Assembly: GCA_944392985.1 (NCBI GenBank)
Contig: CALXYL010000002.1
Location: forward strand, 1-64,000
Direction of reading: 5' to 3'
Origin: an uncultured Spirochaetaceae bacterium
GTDB taxonomy: Bacteria; Spirochaetota; Spirochaetia; Sphaerochaetales; Sphaerochaetaceae
Length of the DNA: 64,000 bases
Shown: positions 41,872-51,340 of the stretch, in pieces
Layout: every line of letters begins with the position of its first letter
Numbering within the stretch: position 1 is the first letter of the stretch
The notes under the pieces: model-generated
What the model was told of the DNA's origin: nothing
The model's input: the letters and a program-made list of their open reading frames with translations, nothing else
Database searches by the model: none
Translations under genes and position numbers: made by a program

Positions 41872-43194
41872 TCATCGCCTTTCAGTCCTGAATCCCCTGT
41901 TCTCCGTATCCGTTGAATCGATGATCTCCACGTCCTTCACGAAGCTGCCGCCGCCATCATCCATGAACACCGCGCTGCAGTCCTCCATCAGTAGCCCATC
42001 AACACCGGTGATGAAGAATGCGGAGGATCCTCTCCTCACGACCTCTGTCCCCTCACCTGGACGATAATCATAAAGGCCCTTCTCCCACTTCGAGACTGTC
42101 TTAAGCCCGACCCGGACATTCCTCATCCTGATATTCCTCACCTTGTGGTTGCCATGGATGAATACGCCGTTCTCACCGAGAGTGATGATGTTCTCGAATA
42201 CAACATCCTCAATCGTTCCAGACTCAGTTGATGCAGTCCTGTTTATCGAGGTAATCGCGATCGGCTCAGCGGTGCCCCACCAGCAGGGAGCAAAGCGGCG
42301 TGTCTCTATCGTGATATCCGAAAAGACAGCATTCCTTACGCATCCGCCATCCCTTATCTGTATGGAAATCGCCCTGTTCGTTCCGGAGATCGTGATGCCG
42401 CGGACAACGATATTCCTGAAATCCCCCGTTCCCTCCGTACCGATCTTGAGGGCAGCTGACGTGGACTTGAGCGTGCAGTCCGCGATTACGATGTTCTCCG
42501 TAGGCCCATACTCCATGTTGCCCGCGGAGCTCTTGAGGCATATGCAGTCGTCTGCCGCCTCGACATGGCAGCCAAGGATCCTGACATTCGAGGAATGATC
42601 GGGATCAATACCATCTGAATTGGCGACATCAAGCGGATTGAGTATGCGTATGCTCTGTATCAGCACGTCATAGCATCCCGCGGGATGGAGAGTCCAGAAC
42701 GGCGCATTGCAAAGCGTTATGTCCCTCACTGTCACGTGGGAGCAGTGCTCAAGATAGATCATCGTCGGACGCGGATAGAAGTCACCGGTGACATAATACT
42801 GGGAGACGCGCTTTACGAACGCATAGCAGTTACCATCGATCTCCCCATCTCCTGTTATCGCGATGTCATCCTGGTCAAGCGCATAGATGAATGCATAGGA
42901 GGGCTTGAGCGTCACAGGTGTCCCCGCAATGGACACACCCTCATCCTTCTTCCCCTCATTAGGATGGACATAATCCTCAAGCACCGGCGTCGCCAGCAGC
43001 CTGGATCCGCGCACGACATGGAGATCGACCCCAGCCTTCAGTATCAATGAGCGTGAAAGATAAGTCCTGTTGCCATCAAGAACGACACGTCCGCCACCCG
43101 CGGCGGAGGCTTCATCGATTGCCTTCTGGATAGCTGCTGCATCATCTGTTCTTCCATCTCCTGCAGCTCCATAGGACAGCACATCGTAATCCAT
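41872..43194 (-). CDS. GH28-like (polygalacturonase-fold) protein
   Basis: 440 residues. N-terminal YDVLSYGAAGDGRTDDAAAIQKAID is the pectate-lyase-like start, followed by parallel beta-helix rungs. The GH28 acidic residues are present in NSDGID and ADDCICLKS, but the usual GHG is STSAA (CTLKSTSAALKIGTE) and RIK is not clear. It may be an exo-acting or altered enzyme on uronate or related sugars. There is no signal peptide, so the substrate would have to be imported. Start at 43194 is chosen for AAAGGAGGG; a longer frame to 43524 runs through the divergent oadG promoter. Confidence 0.82.
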   Translation of the reverse strand: MDYDVLSYGAAGDGRTDDAAAIQKAIDEASAAGGGRVVLDGNRTYLSRSLILKAGVDLHVVRGSRLLATPVLEDYVHPNEGKKDEGVSIAGTPVTLKPSYAFIYALDQDDIAITGDGEIDGNCYAFVKRVSQYYVTGDFYPRPTMIYLEHCSHVTVRDITLCNAPFWTLHPAGCYDVLIQSIRILNPLDVANSDGIDPDHSSNVRILGCHVEAADDCICLKSSAGNMEYGPTENIVIADCTLKSTSAALKIGTEGTGDFRNIVVRGITISGTNRAISIQIRDGGCVRNAVFSDITIETRRFAPCWWGTAEPIAITSINRTASTESGTIEDVVFENIITLGENGVFIHGNHKVRNIRMRNVRVGLKTVSKWEKGLYDYRPGEGTEVVRRGSSAFFITGVDGLLMEDCSAVFMDDGGGSFVKDVEIIDSTDTENRGFRTERR

Positions 43195-43286
43195 ATGATT
43201 CCCTCCTTTGCACATTATGCATCGCATGTTCCTTTTTTTCCTCCCCAAAACCTGTTCTGGAGATGATTTTCCGGCATCAGGCGTAG

Positions 43287-43316
43287 TTGCAGTTACTTCC
43301 CTATCTCTGATATATT
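43287..43316 (+). promoter_or_regulatory. Promoter of the oad operon
   Basis: -35 TTGCAG (43287-43292) and -10 TATATT (43311-43316), 18-nt spacer; AGGAG at 43346-43350 precedes the oadG start. Confidence 0.55.
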
Positions 43317-43356
43317 CTGGAATTGAAACCTTATTGGAAAGGTGCAGGAGTGTAAT

Positions 43357-43656
43357 ATGTTGCCATTGTTGACGAATATGCCGAAAGACGTGCTTATCAC
43401 ACAGCTTAAGGATGGTCTTGTGCTCCTGGTGCTTGGAATGGGAACGGTCTTCGTCTTCCTCATCATCCTGATCTTCGCTACCAAGCTGATGAGCAGGATC
43501 ATCATGGGGATGGAGAAGAATCACCAGAGCGCACCAGCGGCAGCCAAAGTGCAGGCTGCAGCACAGGTACAGCAGAAGGCTGCCCCGGCTCCCCAGGGAG
43601 ACGACGCAGCGGTTGCCGCAGCGATAGCTGCTGCATATGACAGATCAAGGAATTGA
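43357..43656 (+). CDS. oadG: Oxaloacetate decarboxylase gamma subunit
   Basis: 99 residues: one N-terminal membrane helix (GLVLLVLGMGTVFVFLIILIF), then a Pro/Ala/Gln-rich linker ending in DDAAVAAAIAAAYDRSRN, typical of OadG. It holds the alpha and beta subunits together and binds Zn. The start at 43357 is 6 nt from AGGAG. oadA follows 15 bases on. Confidence 0.9.
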   Translation: MLPLLTNMPKDVLITQLKDGLVLLVLGMGTVFVFLIILIFATKLMSRIIMGMEKNHQSAPAAAKVQAAAQVQQKAAPAPQGDDAAVAAAIAAAYDRSRN

Positions 43657-43671
43657 GAGGGGTTCAGGGAA

Positions 43672-45858
43672 ATGAGCAAGAAGAAAGTAGATTTCATGTG
43701 CACCGCGTTCCGTGACGGATTCCAGTCCGTCTATGGCGCACGCGTATTCACAAAGGACTTCATGCCAGCGGTTGCCGCTGCGAAGGAAGCAGGAATAACG
43801 CATTTCGAGGCTGGCGGCGGAGCAAGGTTCCAGTCGCTCTATTTCTATACGAATGAGGATGCTTTCGAGATGATGGACGAGTTCAGGCGCGTCGCAGGTC
43901 CGGATGCCAATCTCCAGACCCTCGCCCGCGGAGTGAACGTCGTAGGTCTCGACTCACAGCCAAGGGATGTCATCAAGCTCCATGCCCAGCTTTTCAAGAA
44001 GCATGGAATGACAACGATCAGGAACTTCGATGCCCTCAACGATGTGAACAACCTCATCGACAGCGGAAAGGCAATCCATGATGCGGGTCTCAAGCACGAG
44101 GTCACAGTCACGATGATGAGTCTCCCGGAAGGCGTCACAGGCGCACATACTCCGGAGTTCTATGAGAGGATCCTCCGCGAGATCCTCGACGCGGACATCC
44201 CGTTCGATTCAGTCTGCTTCAAGGATGCATCCGGAACATCCACGCCGCACAATGTCTATGAGACGATCAAGAGGGCAAGGAAGCTCCTCGGACCGAATGT
44301 GAAGATCGTATTCCACTCACATGAGACAGCAGGCGTATCCATCGCACAGTACATGTCAGCACTTGACGCAGGCGCGGATAGCATCGACCTCTCGATGACA
44401 CCATGCTCCGGCGGTACCTGCCAGCCCGACATCCTCACGATGTGGCATGCCTTCAGGGGAACGGACTACACGCTTGATGTCGATATCAACAAGGTCCGCG
44501 AGGCTGAGAAGGTATTCGAGAAGTGCATGGAGGACTACTTCCTGCCTCCTGAGGCGACAGCAGTCAATCCTGAGATCCCGTTCTTCCCGCTTCCTGGCGG
44601 AGCCCTTACTGCAAACACGCAGATGCTCAGGGACAACGGCCTGATGGACAAGTATCCGCAGATCGTAGAGGCGATGGGAGAAACTGTTGCAAAGGGCGGA
44701 TTCGGAACTTCCGTAACCCCTGTTTCACAGTTCTATTTCCAGCAGGCGTTCAACAACGTCATGTTCGGACCATGGAAGAAGTTCGCAGAGGGCTATGGCA
44801 AGATGGTTCTCGGCTACTTCGGAAAGACACCTGTCGCTCCCGATCCGGAGGTCGTGAAGCTCGCATCTGAGCAGCTTCATCTCCAGCCGACAACGGAGAA
44901 GGTCGTTGACATCAATGACAAGGATCCGAAGAAGGGAATCGCAGCAGCAAAGAAGATGCTCGAGGAAGCAGGACTTCCTGAGACAGATGAGAACATCTTC
45001 ATCGCGGCAGCATGCAAGGAGAAGGGAATCCTCTATCTCACGGGCAAGGCAAAGGTCAACGGAGTCAGGCTCAAGAGCGAGATGAAGAAGGCAGAGGAGG
45101 CAAAGGCCGCAGCCGCTGCTCCGAAGAAGGCAGAAGGCGGCGACTACACAGTCACTGTCAATGGACGCGCTTATGGCGTAAGGCTCCAGAACGGAACCGC
45201 TACAGTCAATGGCGTTGCCTACCCCTACTCCATCGCTGATGGAATCGCAGCACCTGCACAGCAGGCGGCTCCGGCTCCTCAGGCAGCTCCTGTCCAGCAG
45301 GCAGTCGTCACAGGATCCGAGGAAGTCAAGGCACCGATGCCGGGCCTCGTTCTCCGCATCAACGTCAAGGTCGGCGATACAGTGAAGAAGGACGACGTCA
45401 TCATGGTCATGGAGGCTATGAAGATGGAGAACGAGATCTACGCTCCTTGCGACGGAACGATCTCATCGATTCCTGTATCACAGGGACAGCAGCTCCAGTC
45501 CGGTGACACTCTCGTGACAATCGGCGGCGTTGTTACAGCAGCTCCTGTACAGGCAGCAGCACCTGCTCCGGCACCGGAAGCAGCACCTGCTGTGCAGCCT
45601 GCACCAGCACCCCAGCCGGCTCCTCAGGCAGCTCCCGCTGCAGGCGGCACCACGATCAATGCACCGATGCCGGGCCTCGTACTCCGCTTCAACGTCAAGC
45701 AGGGCGATGCCGTCAAGAAGGATCAGGTACTGATGGTCATGGAATCGATGAAGATGGAGAATGAGATCTACTCCCCATGCGATGGCGTGGTACAGCAGAT
45801 CCTCGTCAATCAGGGTGACCAGCTCCAGTCTGAGACCCCGCTGATGATTATCGGTTAA
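43672..45858 (+). CDS. oadA: Oxaloacetate decarboxylase alpha subunit with two biotinyl domains
   Basis: 728 residues. N-terminal carboxyltransferase TIM barrel (1-270: FMCTAFRDGFQS, FEAGGGARF, CFKDASGTSTP, MTPCSGGTCQPD), conserved CT domain (to about 440), a short variable domain (YTVTVNGRAYGVRL, about 485-515), and two tandem biotinyl domains with EAMKMEN and ESMKMEN; the biotin lysines are Lys584 and Lys694. Ala/Pro/Gln-rich linkers join them. Most OadA proteins carry one such domain. It transfers the C4 carboxyl of oxaloacetate to biotin, and OadB decarboxylates it and pumps Na+. Confidence 0.95.
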   Translation: MSKKKVDFMCTAFRDGFQSVYGARVFTKDFMPAVAAAKEAGITHFEAGGGARFQSLYFYTNEDAFEMMDEFRRVAGPDANLQTLARGVNVVGLDSQPRDVIKLHAQLFKKHGMTTIRNFDALNDVNNLIDSGKAIHDAGLKHEVTVTMMSLPEGVTGAHTPEFYERILREILDADIPFDSVCFKDASGTSTPHNVYETIKRARKLLGPNVKIVFHSHETAGVSIAQYMSALDAGADSIDLSMTPCSGGTCQPDILTMWHAFRGTDYTLDVDINKVREAEKVFEKCMEDYFLPPEATAVNPEIPFFPLPGGALTANTQMLRDNGLMDKYPQIVEAMGETVAKGGFGTSVTPVSQFYFQQAFNNVMFGPWKKFAEGYGKMVLGYFGKTPVAPDPEVVKLASEQLHLQPTTEKVVDINDKDPKKGIAAAKKMLEEAGLPETDENIFIAAACKEKGILYLTGKAKVNGVRLKSEMKKAEEAKAAAAAPKKAEGGDYTVTVNGRAYGVRLQNGTATVNGVAYPYSIADGIAAPAQQAAPAPQAAPVQQAVVTGSEEVKAPMPGLVLRINVKVGDTVKKDDVIMVMEAMKMENEIYAPCDGTISSIPVSQGQQLQSGDTLVTIGGVVTAAPVQAAAPAPAPEAAPAVQPAPAPQPAPQAAPAAGGTTINAPMPGLVLRFNVKQGDAVKKDQVLMVMESMKMENEIYSPCDGVVQQILVNQGDQLQSETPLMIIG

Positions 45859-45871
45859 GAGGTGAATTGAA

Positions 45872-47113
45872 ATGGAAGCTATCATAAACGGACTTGCAAG
45901 GCTCTGGACATCGACAGGAATCTACGGGTTCCTGTTCCCAGATGCCCTGCAGGCATCATGGGGAGCAAATGCCGCTGAGGGTGGTGCTGTCGGAATCGGC
46001 TGCGCCGTCATGATCCTCGTCGGCTTTGTACTCCTCTATCTGGCAATCAAGAAGGGCTTCGAGCCGCTTCTCCTGATTCCAATCGCAATGGGGTGCATTC
46101 TCTCGAACATCCCTTCGGCGTTCATCGCTGCTGTCGATCCGACATCAGGAGATGCAGGATTCATCAAGATCCTCTATGACGCAGGTATTGAATCAGGTCT
46201 GTTCCCCGTGCTCATCTTCATGGGCGTCGGCGCAATGACTGATTTCGGACCGCTCATCGCAAACCCGAAGACGCTCCTTCTCGGAGCCGCTGCCCAGCTC
46301 GGAATCTTCACCGCTCTCATCGGAGCGCTGCTGCTTTCGTTCCTCCCTGGCATCAACTTCGACCTGAACGTCGCTTCGTCGATCGGAATCATCGGTGGCG
46401 CCGATGGCCCGACTGCGATCTACGTCACAAGCCGTCTGGCTCCTGAATACCTCGGATCGATCGCCGTTGCAGCATACTCATACATGGCGCTTGTACCTAT
46501 CATCCAGCCGCCTATCATGAGGGCTCTCACGACGAAGAAGGAGAGGCTTATAAGGATGCAGCAGCTCCGTCCGGTCTCAAAGGTCGAGAAGATCATCTTC
46601 CCGATCATGGTCATCACACTCTGCGCGATCCTGCTTCCTTCAGCCTGCCCGCTCATCGGCGCGCTGATGTTCGGCAACCTCGCAACGGAGACAGGTGTCA
46701 TAAAGAGGCTCTCGGACACAATGCAGAATGCTCTTATGAACACAGTCACGATCTTCCTCGGACTCTCAGTCGGATCGAAGATGGCTGCCGACAAGTTCCT
46801 CAACCTTGAGACACTCGGCATCCTCGTGCTCGGCATGGTCGCATTCGGAGTCGGCACCGCGGGAGGCGTTCTCCTTGCCAAGCTGATGAACAAGATCGAC
46901 CCGAAGCATCCTGTCAATCCTCTCATCGGATCCGCAGGAGTCTCCGCTGTTCCTATGGCAGCGCGCGTCTCCAGCAAGGAAGGACAGAAGGAGGACACGC
47001 AGAACTTCCTTCTCATGCATGCCATGGGACCGAACGTATCCGGTGTTATCGGATCGGCTGTCGCCGCGGGCGTGCTGATCTCCGTCGTCCCGATGATGAT
47101 GGGCGCTCTCTGA
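45872..47113 (+). CDS. oadB: Oxaloacetate decarboxylase beta subunit, Na+ pump
   Basis: 413 residues, multi-spanning membrane protein of the OadB/GcdB family, with the essential Asp in [15 protein letters not shown] and the later [13 protein letters not shown] and [14 protein letters not shown]-like [16 protein letters not shown] blocks. It decarboxylates carboxybiotin and exports Na+, giving a sodium gradient during fermentation. Last gene of the operon; a terminator follows at 47137. Confidence 0.95.
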   Translation: MEAIINGLARLWTSTGIYGFLFPDALQASWGANAAEGGAVGIGCAVMILVGFVLLYLAIKKGFEPLLLIPIAMGCILSNIPSAFIAAVDPTSGDAGFIKILYDAGIESGLFPVLIFMGVGAMTDFGPLIANPKTLLLGAAAQLGIFTALIGALLLSFLPGINFDLNVASSIGIIGGADGPTAIYVTSRLAPEYLGSIAVAAYSYMALVPIIQPPIMRALTTKKERLIRMQQLRPVSKVEKIIFPIMVITLCAILLPSACPLIGALMFGNLATETGVIKRLSDTMQNALMNTVTIFLGLSVGSKMAADKFLNLETLGILVLGMVAFGVGTAGGVLLAKLMNKIDPKHPVNPLIGSAGVSAVPMAARVSSKEGQKEDTQNFLLMHAMGPNVSGVIGSAVAAGVLISVVPMMMGAL

Positions 47114-47136
47114 TAGAGCATACGCAATTCCAGGAG

Positions 47137-47170
47137 AAACGGGCTTTCGGGCCCGTTTTCCTTTTTCACC
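47137..47170 (+). terminator. Terminator of the oad operon
   Basis: AAACGGGC (47137-47144) pairs with GCCCGTTT (47151-47158), loop TTTCGG, followed by TTCCTTTTT. Confidence 0.85.
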
Positions 47171-47212
47171 AGAAAACGCATTCCGTGTATTCATTCCAAG
47201 GCAGATGAAGGG

Positions 47213-47218
47213 TATCAT
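47213..47218 (+). promoter_or_regulatory. -10 box of a leaderless transcript (membrane hydrolase)
   Basis: TATCAT lies 6 nt before the ATG at 47225. Confidence 0.4.
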
Positions 47219-47224
47219 CTCTAC

Positions 47225-48139
47225 ATGATCTGGATTGCCGTGGCAGCCATCACGCTGCTCATCCTTCTCTATATATGGTCCTCGTGCCTGCTTTTCTACC
47301 ACGAAGAAGCCGAGGCACTCCATTCTGACGAATCAAAGTGCTTTGACGAGGCATGCCGTTCAATAATAATCAGGCAAGGGGCCGACAAAGCCGTCCTGAT
47401 GATCCATGGATACCCTACAACACCTGCGATGTACAGCTATGCCGCAGAGAGGATGAAGGGAGAAGGCTATGACGTATACGCTCCCCTCATCCCCACATTC
47501 GGCGCAGACTGGCATGACTTCGAGAAAACCGTATTCTCCTCATGGTACGGCTGGATGCTTGAATACTATGACCATCTCGCCGCTTCCTATAGCAGCATCT
47601 ATGTGATAGGCACTTCCATGGGCGGCGCGATGGCACTGAAGATCGCAGAGGAGAGGAACAATGCCAGAGCCATGGCGATCATAGGCGCGCCTGTGGTCTA
47701 CAACTCATTCTTCCGTGACCATGTCGTGACCTCCTGGTCATCATATGCGGCAAGGATCGCGGGTATCTTCACTTCCTCGATCGGAGCAGGGATTGTCACA
47801 GAGAAGCCTGATTCAAACGATGGCAACGAGGACTGGAAGGGATACAAGGGACTGTTTCCGAAGCAGGGAGCATCCCTTGTGTGGAATCTCAGGACGATAA
47901 GGAAGAACCTTTGGAAGATAAGGACTCCCCTTCTCTCGATCCATGACAGAGGGGACAGGACAGTTCCTTTCGCGAACCAGGGGATCATAAGGAATGAAAC
48001 CGATACCGAAGCGGAATTCCTTGAGACGGAGATGGGAGATGAGTTCCTGCACACCCACCATGCGCTTCTGATGTACAGATCAGTGCAGGAAGGACTGATG
48101 GACCGCATCATCTCATTCTTCTCATCCCATTCAGTATGA
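47225..48139 (+). CDS. Membrane-anchored alpha/beta hydrolase
   Basis: 304 residues with an N-terminal membrane helix (IWIAVAAITLLILLYIWSS) and an alpha/beta hydrolase domain: HGYPTTPAM, nucleophile elbow GTSMGGAMA, Asp in SIHDRGDRTVPF and His in FLHTHHALLM. The layout resembles carboxylesterase or monoacylglycerol lipase (serine hydrolase lip-1 type). It could act on lipids at the membrane. The gene lies after the oad terminator and before dCMP deaminase (24 bases). Confidence 0.83.
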   Translation: MIWIAVAAITLLILLYIWSSCLLFYHEEAEALHSDESKCFDEACRSIIIRQGADKAVLMIHGYPTTPAMYSYAAERMKGEGYDVYAPLIPTFGADWHDFEKTVFSSWYGWMLEYYDHLAASYSSIYVIGTSMGGAMALKIAEERNNARAMAIIGAPVVYNSFFRDHVVTSWSSYAARIAGIFTSSIGAGIVTEKPDSNDGNEDWKGYKGLFPKQGASLVWNLRTIRKNLWKIRTPLLSIHDRGDRTVPFANQGIIRNETDTEAEFLETEMGDEFLHTHHALLMYRSVQEGLMDRIISFFSSHSV

Positions 48140-48163
48140 TATACTGACAGATAGGAGGCCCAT

Positions 48164-48655
48164 ATGCCAGGCAAGAGAGAGGATCATATTTCGTGGGATG
48201 AATACTTCATGGGAATCGCAGTGCTGTCATCGATGCGCTCGAAGGACCCGAACACGCAGGTGGGAGCCTGCATCGTCTCACCTGACAGGAAGATCGTGGG
48301 AGTCGGATACAATGGATTCCCAACAGGATGCTCTGATGATGATCTCCCATGGGAGCGCGAGGGCGAATGGCTTGAGACAAAGTATCCATATGTCTGCCAT
48401 GCGGAGCTGAATGCGATCCTCAATTCAACGATAGCAAGCCTGAAGGGTGCCACCCTCTATGTTGCGCTCTTCCCCTGCAATGAATGCGCGAAGGCCATCA
48501 TACAGGCGGGCATAAAGAAGATCATATACCTATCTGACAAATACGAGACGACTGATTCGACAAGGGCCAGCAAGAAGATGCTCACCGAAGCAGGGGTATC
48601 ATTCGAGCAGCTCAGGACGGACAGGAAGGAACTGACGCTCTCGCTTAAGGCATAA
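48164..48655 (+). CDS. dCMP deaminase
   Basis: 163 residues with the zinc site: HAELNAI (His-Ala-Glu) and PCNECAK, plus the N-terminal [26 protein letters not shown]. It converts dCMP to dUMP, the substrate of thymidylate synthase; thyX is in the same window. TAGGAGG lies before the ATG. Confidence 0.92.
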   Translation: MPGKREDHISWDEYFMGIAVLSSMRSKDPNTQVGACIVSPDRKIVGVGYNGFPTGCSDDDLPWEREGEWLETKYPYVCHAELNAILNSTIASLKGATLYVALFPCNECAKAIIQAGIKKIIYLSDKYETTDSTRASKKMLTEAGVSFEQLRTDRKELTLSLKA

Positions 48656-48741
48656 ATCCTTGACGGGGGCCTCAGTGGGCATGAGAATATAAGAGGATTG
48701 GTATCACGGCCAGTGGCTCAGCGGCCAAACCGGAGCACACT

Positions 48742-51300
48742 ATGACGATAACGATTAACGGCAGCACCTACACGACTGACAAGGATACCACCCTCCTCGA
48801 CTACCTCAGGAACACGCTTTCACTGACAGGAACGAAAGACGGATGCTCTTCAGGAGCATGCGGAGCCTGCTCCGTCATCATCAATGGCCGCCTGCGCAAG
48901 GCATGCAAGGAGAGGCTTGAGAAGCTGGATGGCGCGTCAGTCACGACGATAGAAGGCCTCACGCAGAGGGAAAAGGATGTGTATTCCTACGCCTTCTCCC
49001 AGGCAGGGGCCGTGCAGTGCGGATTCTGCACCCCAGGCATGATCATGGCCGCAAAGGCCCTCCTGGACAATGTGAAGGATCCGACGCGCGACGATGTGAA
49101 GAAGGCGATCAGAGGGAACATCTGCCGCTGTACAGGGTATGTGAAGATCGAGGATGCCATCCTTCTGGCAGCACGGATCTTCCGGGAAGGCGGCGAGATA
49201 CCAGAGGAGGATTCCGATCCACGTCTTTCAGGAAGCATGTCACGCATCGATGCCCATGAGAAGGCGCTTGGAAGCGGCATCTATACCGATGATATCCGCA
49301 TCGAAGGGATGGCGCATGCCTCTGCAGTCCGCTCACCATCACCAAGGATCCGACTCCTCGGAATCGATGCATCAGAAGCCATGAGGATCGAAGGTGTCAT
49401 CGCTGTCATCACGGCGAAGGACATCCCGAATAATGTACACGGGCACATCATCCCGGACTGGCCTGTGCTGATCGAGGAGGGAAAGATCAGTGCATACACA
49501 GGCGATGCACTGTGCATCGTCGTGGCAGAGACCAGGGAGACATTGGAGAAAGCGAAAGCTGCTATACGGATCAGCTATGAGGAGCTGGAAGGGATATTCA
49601 GTCCCGAAGATGCACTGACAGAGAGGATACAGATCCATGAAGGCAGGTCCAACATCATGGATCACGAGTATATAAGGAGAGGAAACGCCGCAGCGGCTGT
49701 GGACAGGAGCGCCTTCATAGTCGATGAGATATACACGACGCCCTTTACAGAGCATGCATTCATGGAACCTGAATGCGCTGTCGCTATGCCTTACGGTGAT
49801 GGAGGTGTATTCGTCTATGCCTCTGACCAGTCCGTATATGATGACCAGCGTGAGATCGCGAGGATGCTCTCACTACCAAAGGAGAAGGTACGCGTGAGGG
49901 CAACGCTTGTCGGCGGAGGTTTCGGGGGCAAGGAGGACATGTCAGTCCAGCATCATGCTGCCCTTGCAGCCTGGATCACCAAGCGCCCTGTGAAGGTGCT
50001 TCTCTCCAGGGAGGAAAGCCTCATGATCCATCCGAAGCGCCATCCGATGCAGATCCGCGTCAGGCTGGGTGCGGACAGGGATGGAAGGATCAGGGGAATG
50101 CAGGCCTGGATACTCGCGGACACAGGAGCGTACGCCTCTCTGGGAGGGCCTGTGCTGCAAAGAGCCTGCACCCATGCGTCCGGCCCTTATGATTTCCAGG
50201 ATTTCGAGGTCGACGGGAAGGCCCTCTATACGAACAACGTGCCTTCCGGAGCTTTCCGCGGATTCGGAGTGACACAGTCCTGCTTCGCCGTGGAATCCGC
50301 GCTCGATGAAATGGCAAGGAAGGTCGGAATCGATCCGTTCCAGATCAGGATGATCAATGCCCTGCGTCCGGGTGACACGATGCCGAACGGCCAGATTGCC
50401 GGCCCGGATACGGGAATCGTCGAATGCCTTGAAGCCGTGAAGGACGCTTATTATGCCTCAGAGCGCACAGGTATCGCGCTGGCGATGAAGAACAGCGGCA
50501 TCGGTGTCGGCAATGACGACACAGGAAGATGCACCCTCTCCGTGGAGAACGGGAAGATCCATATCAGATCATCGGCAGCATGCATGGGACAGGGAATCGG
50601 AACCGTGATGCTCCAGATCGCTGCGAAGGCACTCAGCCTCCCGCCGGAATCATTCATCGTGGAACCCCCTGATACGGAGCGCACTCCAGACAGCGGTACA
50701 TCTACCGCTTCCCGTCAGACCGCATTCACAGGAGAGGCTGTCAGGCTTGCTGCCGAGAAGATGAGGAATGACCTCACAGCAAATGGATTGGAAGCGCTGG
50801 AAGGAAAGGAATGGAGCGCTGAATTCAGCTTTCCGACCGACCCGATCACCAGCACGAAGAAGAACCCTGTCTCACACCTCGCCTACTCCTATTCTGCGCA
50901 GGTGGCACAGATTGATGATGATGGAAGGGTGGAAAGGATAACTGCAGCCTGCGATGCTGGAACTGTCATAAACATGAAAGCCATTGAAGGACAGGTTGAA
51001 GGCGGTGTCCTCATGGGAATGGGTTATGCCCTTACAGAGGATTTCATCGTAGAGAAAGGAATCGTGAAATCGAAATATGCCACGCTGGGCCTTCTCCGCT
51101 CAACTGACAGGCCGGAGATACATACTGTAATGGTACATGCATCCGGCGCACTTGGTTCATCATATGGGGCAAAGGGCATAGGAGAGCTCTGCACGATACC
51201 GACCGCTCCGGCCATAGCAAATGCCTATCGGCGCCTGGATGGGGAAGCAAGACGTTCCCTGCCACTGGAAGGTACACCATATACAAGGAAGAGGAAGTAG
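48742..51300 (+). CDS. Fused xanthine dehydrogenase (Se-dependent type) / aldehyde oxidase-like protein
   Basis: 852 residues. The first 160 residues carry two [2Fe-2S] clusters: plant-type CSSGACGACSV and helical CGFCTPG with CRCTGY. The rest is a molybdopterin-binding hydroxylase: GSGIYTDDIRIEGMAHA, GGGFGGKED, AFRGFGVTQS and the catalytic Glu in GAKGIGELCTIPTAPAIANA. FAD domain is absent. This fused arrangement is typical of the selenium-dependent xanthine dehydrogenase family (TIGR03311). It would hydroxylate a purine or similar heterocycle. No FAD subunit or Mo-cofactor gene is nearby. Confidence 0.85.
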   Translation: MTITINGSTYTTDKDTTLLDYLRNTLSLTGTKDGCSSGACGACSVIINGRLRKACKERLEKLDGASVTTIEGLTQREKDVYSYAFSQAGAVQCGFCTPGMIMAAKALLDNVKDPTRDDVKKAIRGNICRCTGYVKIEDAILLAARIFREGGEIPEEDSDPRLSGSMSRIDAHEKALGSGIYTDDIRIEGMAHASAVRSPSPRIRLLGIDASEAMRIEGVIAVITAKDIPNNVHGHIIPDWPVLIEEGKISAYTGDALCIVVAETRETLEKAKAAIRISYEELEGIFSPEDALTERIQIHEGRSNIMDHEYIRRGNAAAAVDRSAFIVDEIYTTPFTEHAFMEPECAVAMPYGDGGVFVYASDQSVYDDQREIARMLSLPKEKVRVRATLVGGGFGGKEDMSVQHHAALAAWITKRPVKVLLSREESLMIHPKRHPMQIRVRLGADRDGRIRGMQAWILADTGAYASLGGPVLQRACTHASGPYDFQDFEVDGKALYTNNVPSGAFRGFGVTQSCFAVESALDEMARKVGIDPFQIRMINALRPGDTMPNGQIAGPDTGIVECLEAVKDAYYASERTGIALAMKNSGIGVGNDDTGRCTLSVENGKIHIRSSAACMGQGIGTVMLQIAAKALSLPPESFIVEPPDTERTPDSGTSTASRQTAFTGEAVRLAAEKMRNDLTANGLEALEGKEWSAEFSFPTDPITSTKKNPVSHLAYSYSAQVAQIDDDGRVERITAACDAGTVINMKAIEGQVEGGVLMGMGYALTEDFIVEKGIVKSKYATLGLLRSTDRPEIHTVMVHASGALGSSYGAKGIGELCTIPTAPAIANAYRRLDGEARRSLPLEGTPYTRKRK

Positions 51301-51328
51301 CCTTCTGGAACAAATGCCCGCTACGGAC

Positions 51329-51334
51329 TATATT
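51329..51334 (+). promoter_or_regulatory. -10 box of a leaderless transcript (M20 peptidase)
   Basis: TATATT lies 6 nt before the ATG at 51341, which sets that start over the longer in-frame form. Confidence 0.45.
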
Positions 51335-51340
51335 CATGGC

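Noticed and set aside
41872-43524. GH28-like gene starting at 43524
   Set aside because: The extra N-terminus lacks similarity and overlaps the divergent oadG gene and promoter; the ribosome site points to 43194.
48695-48741. GGCC-rich imperfect hairpin before the xanthine dehydrogenase gene, considered as a tRNA or Moco riboswitch
   Set aside because: Too short and imperfect; no cloverleaf and no Moco consensus.
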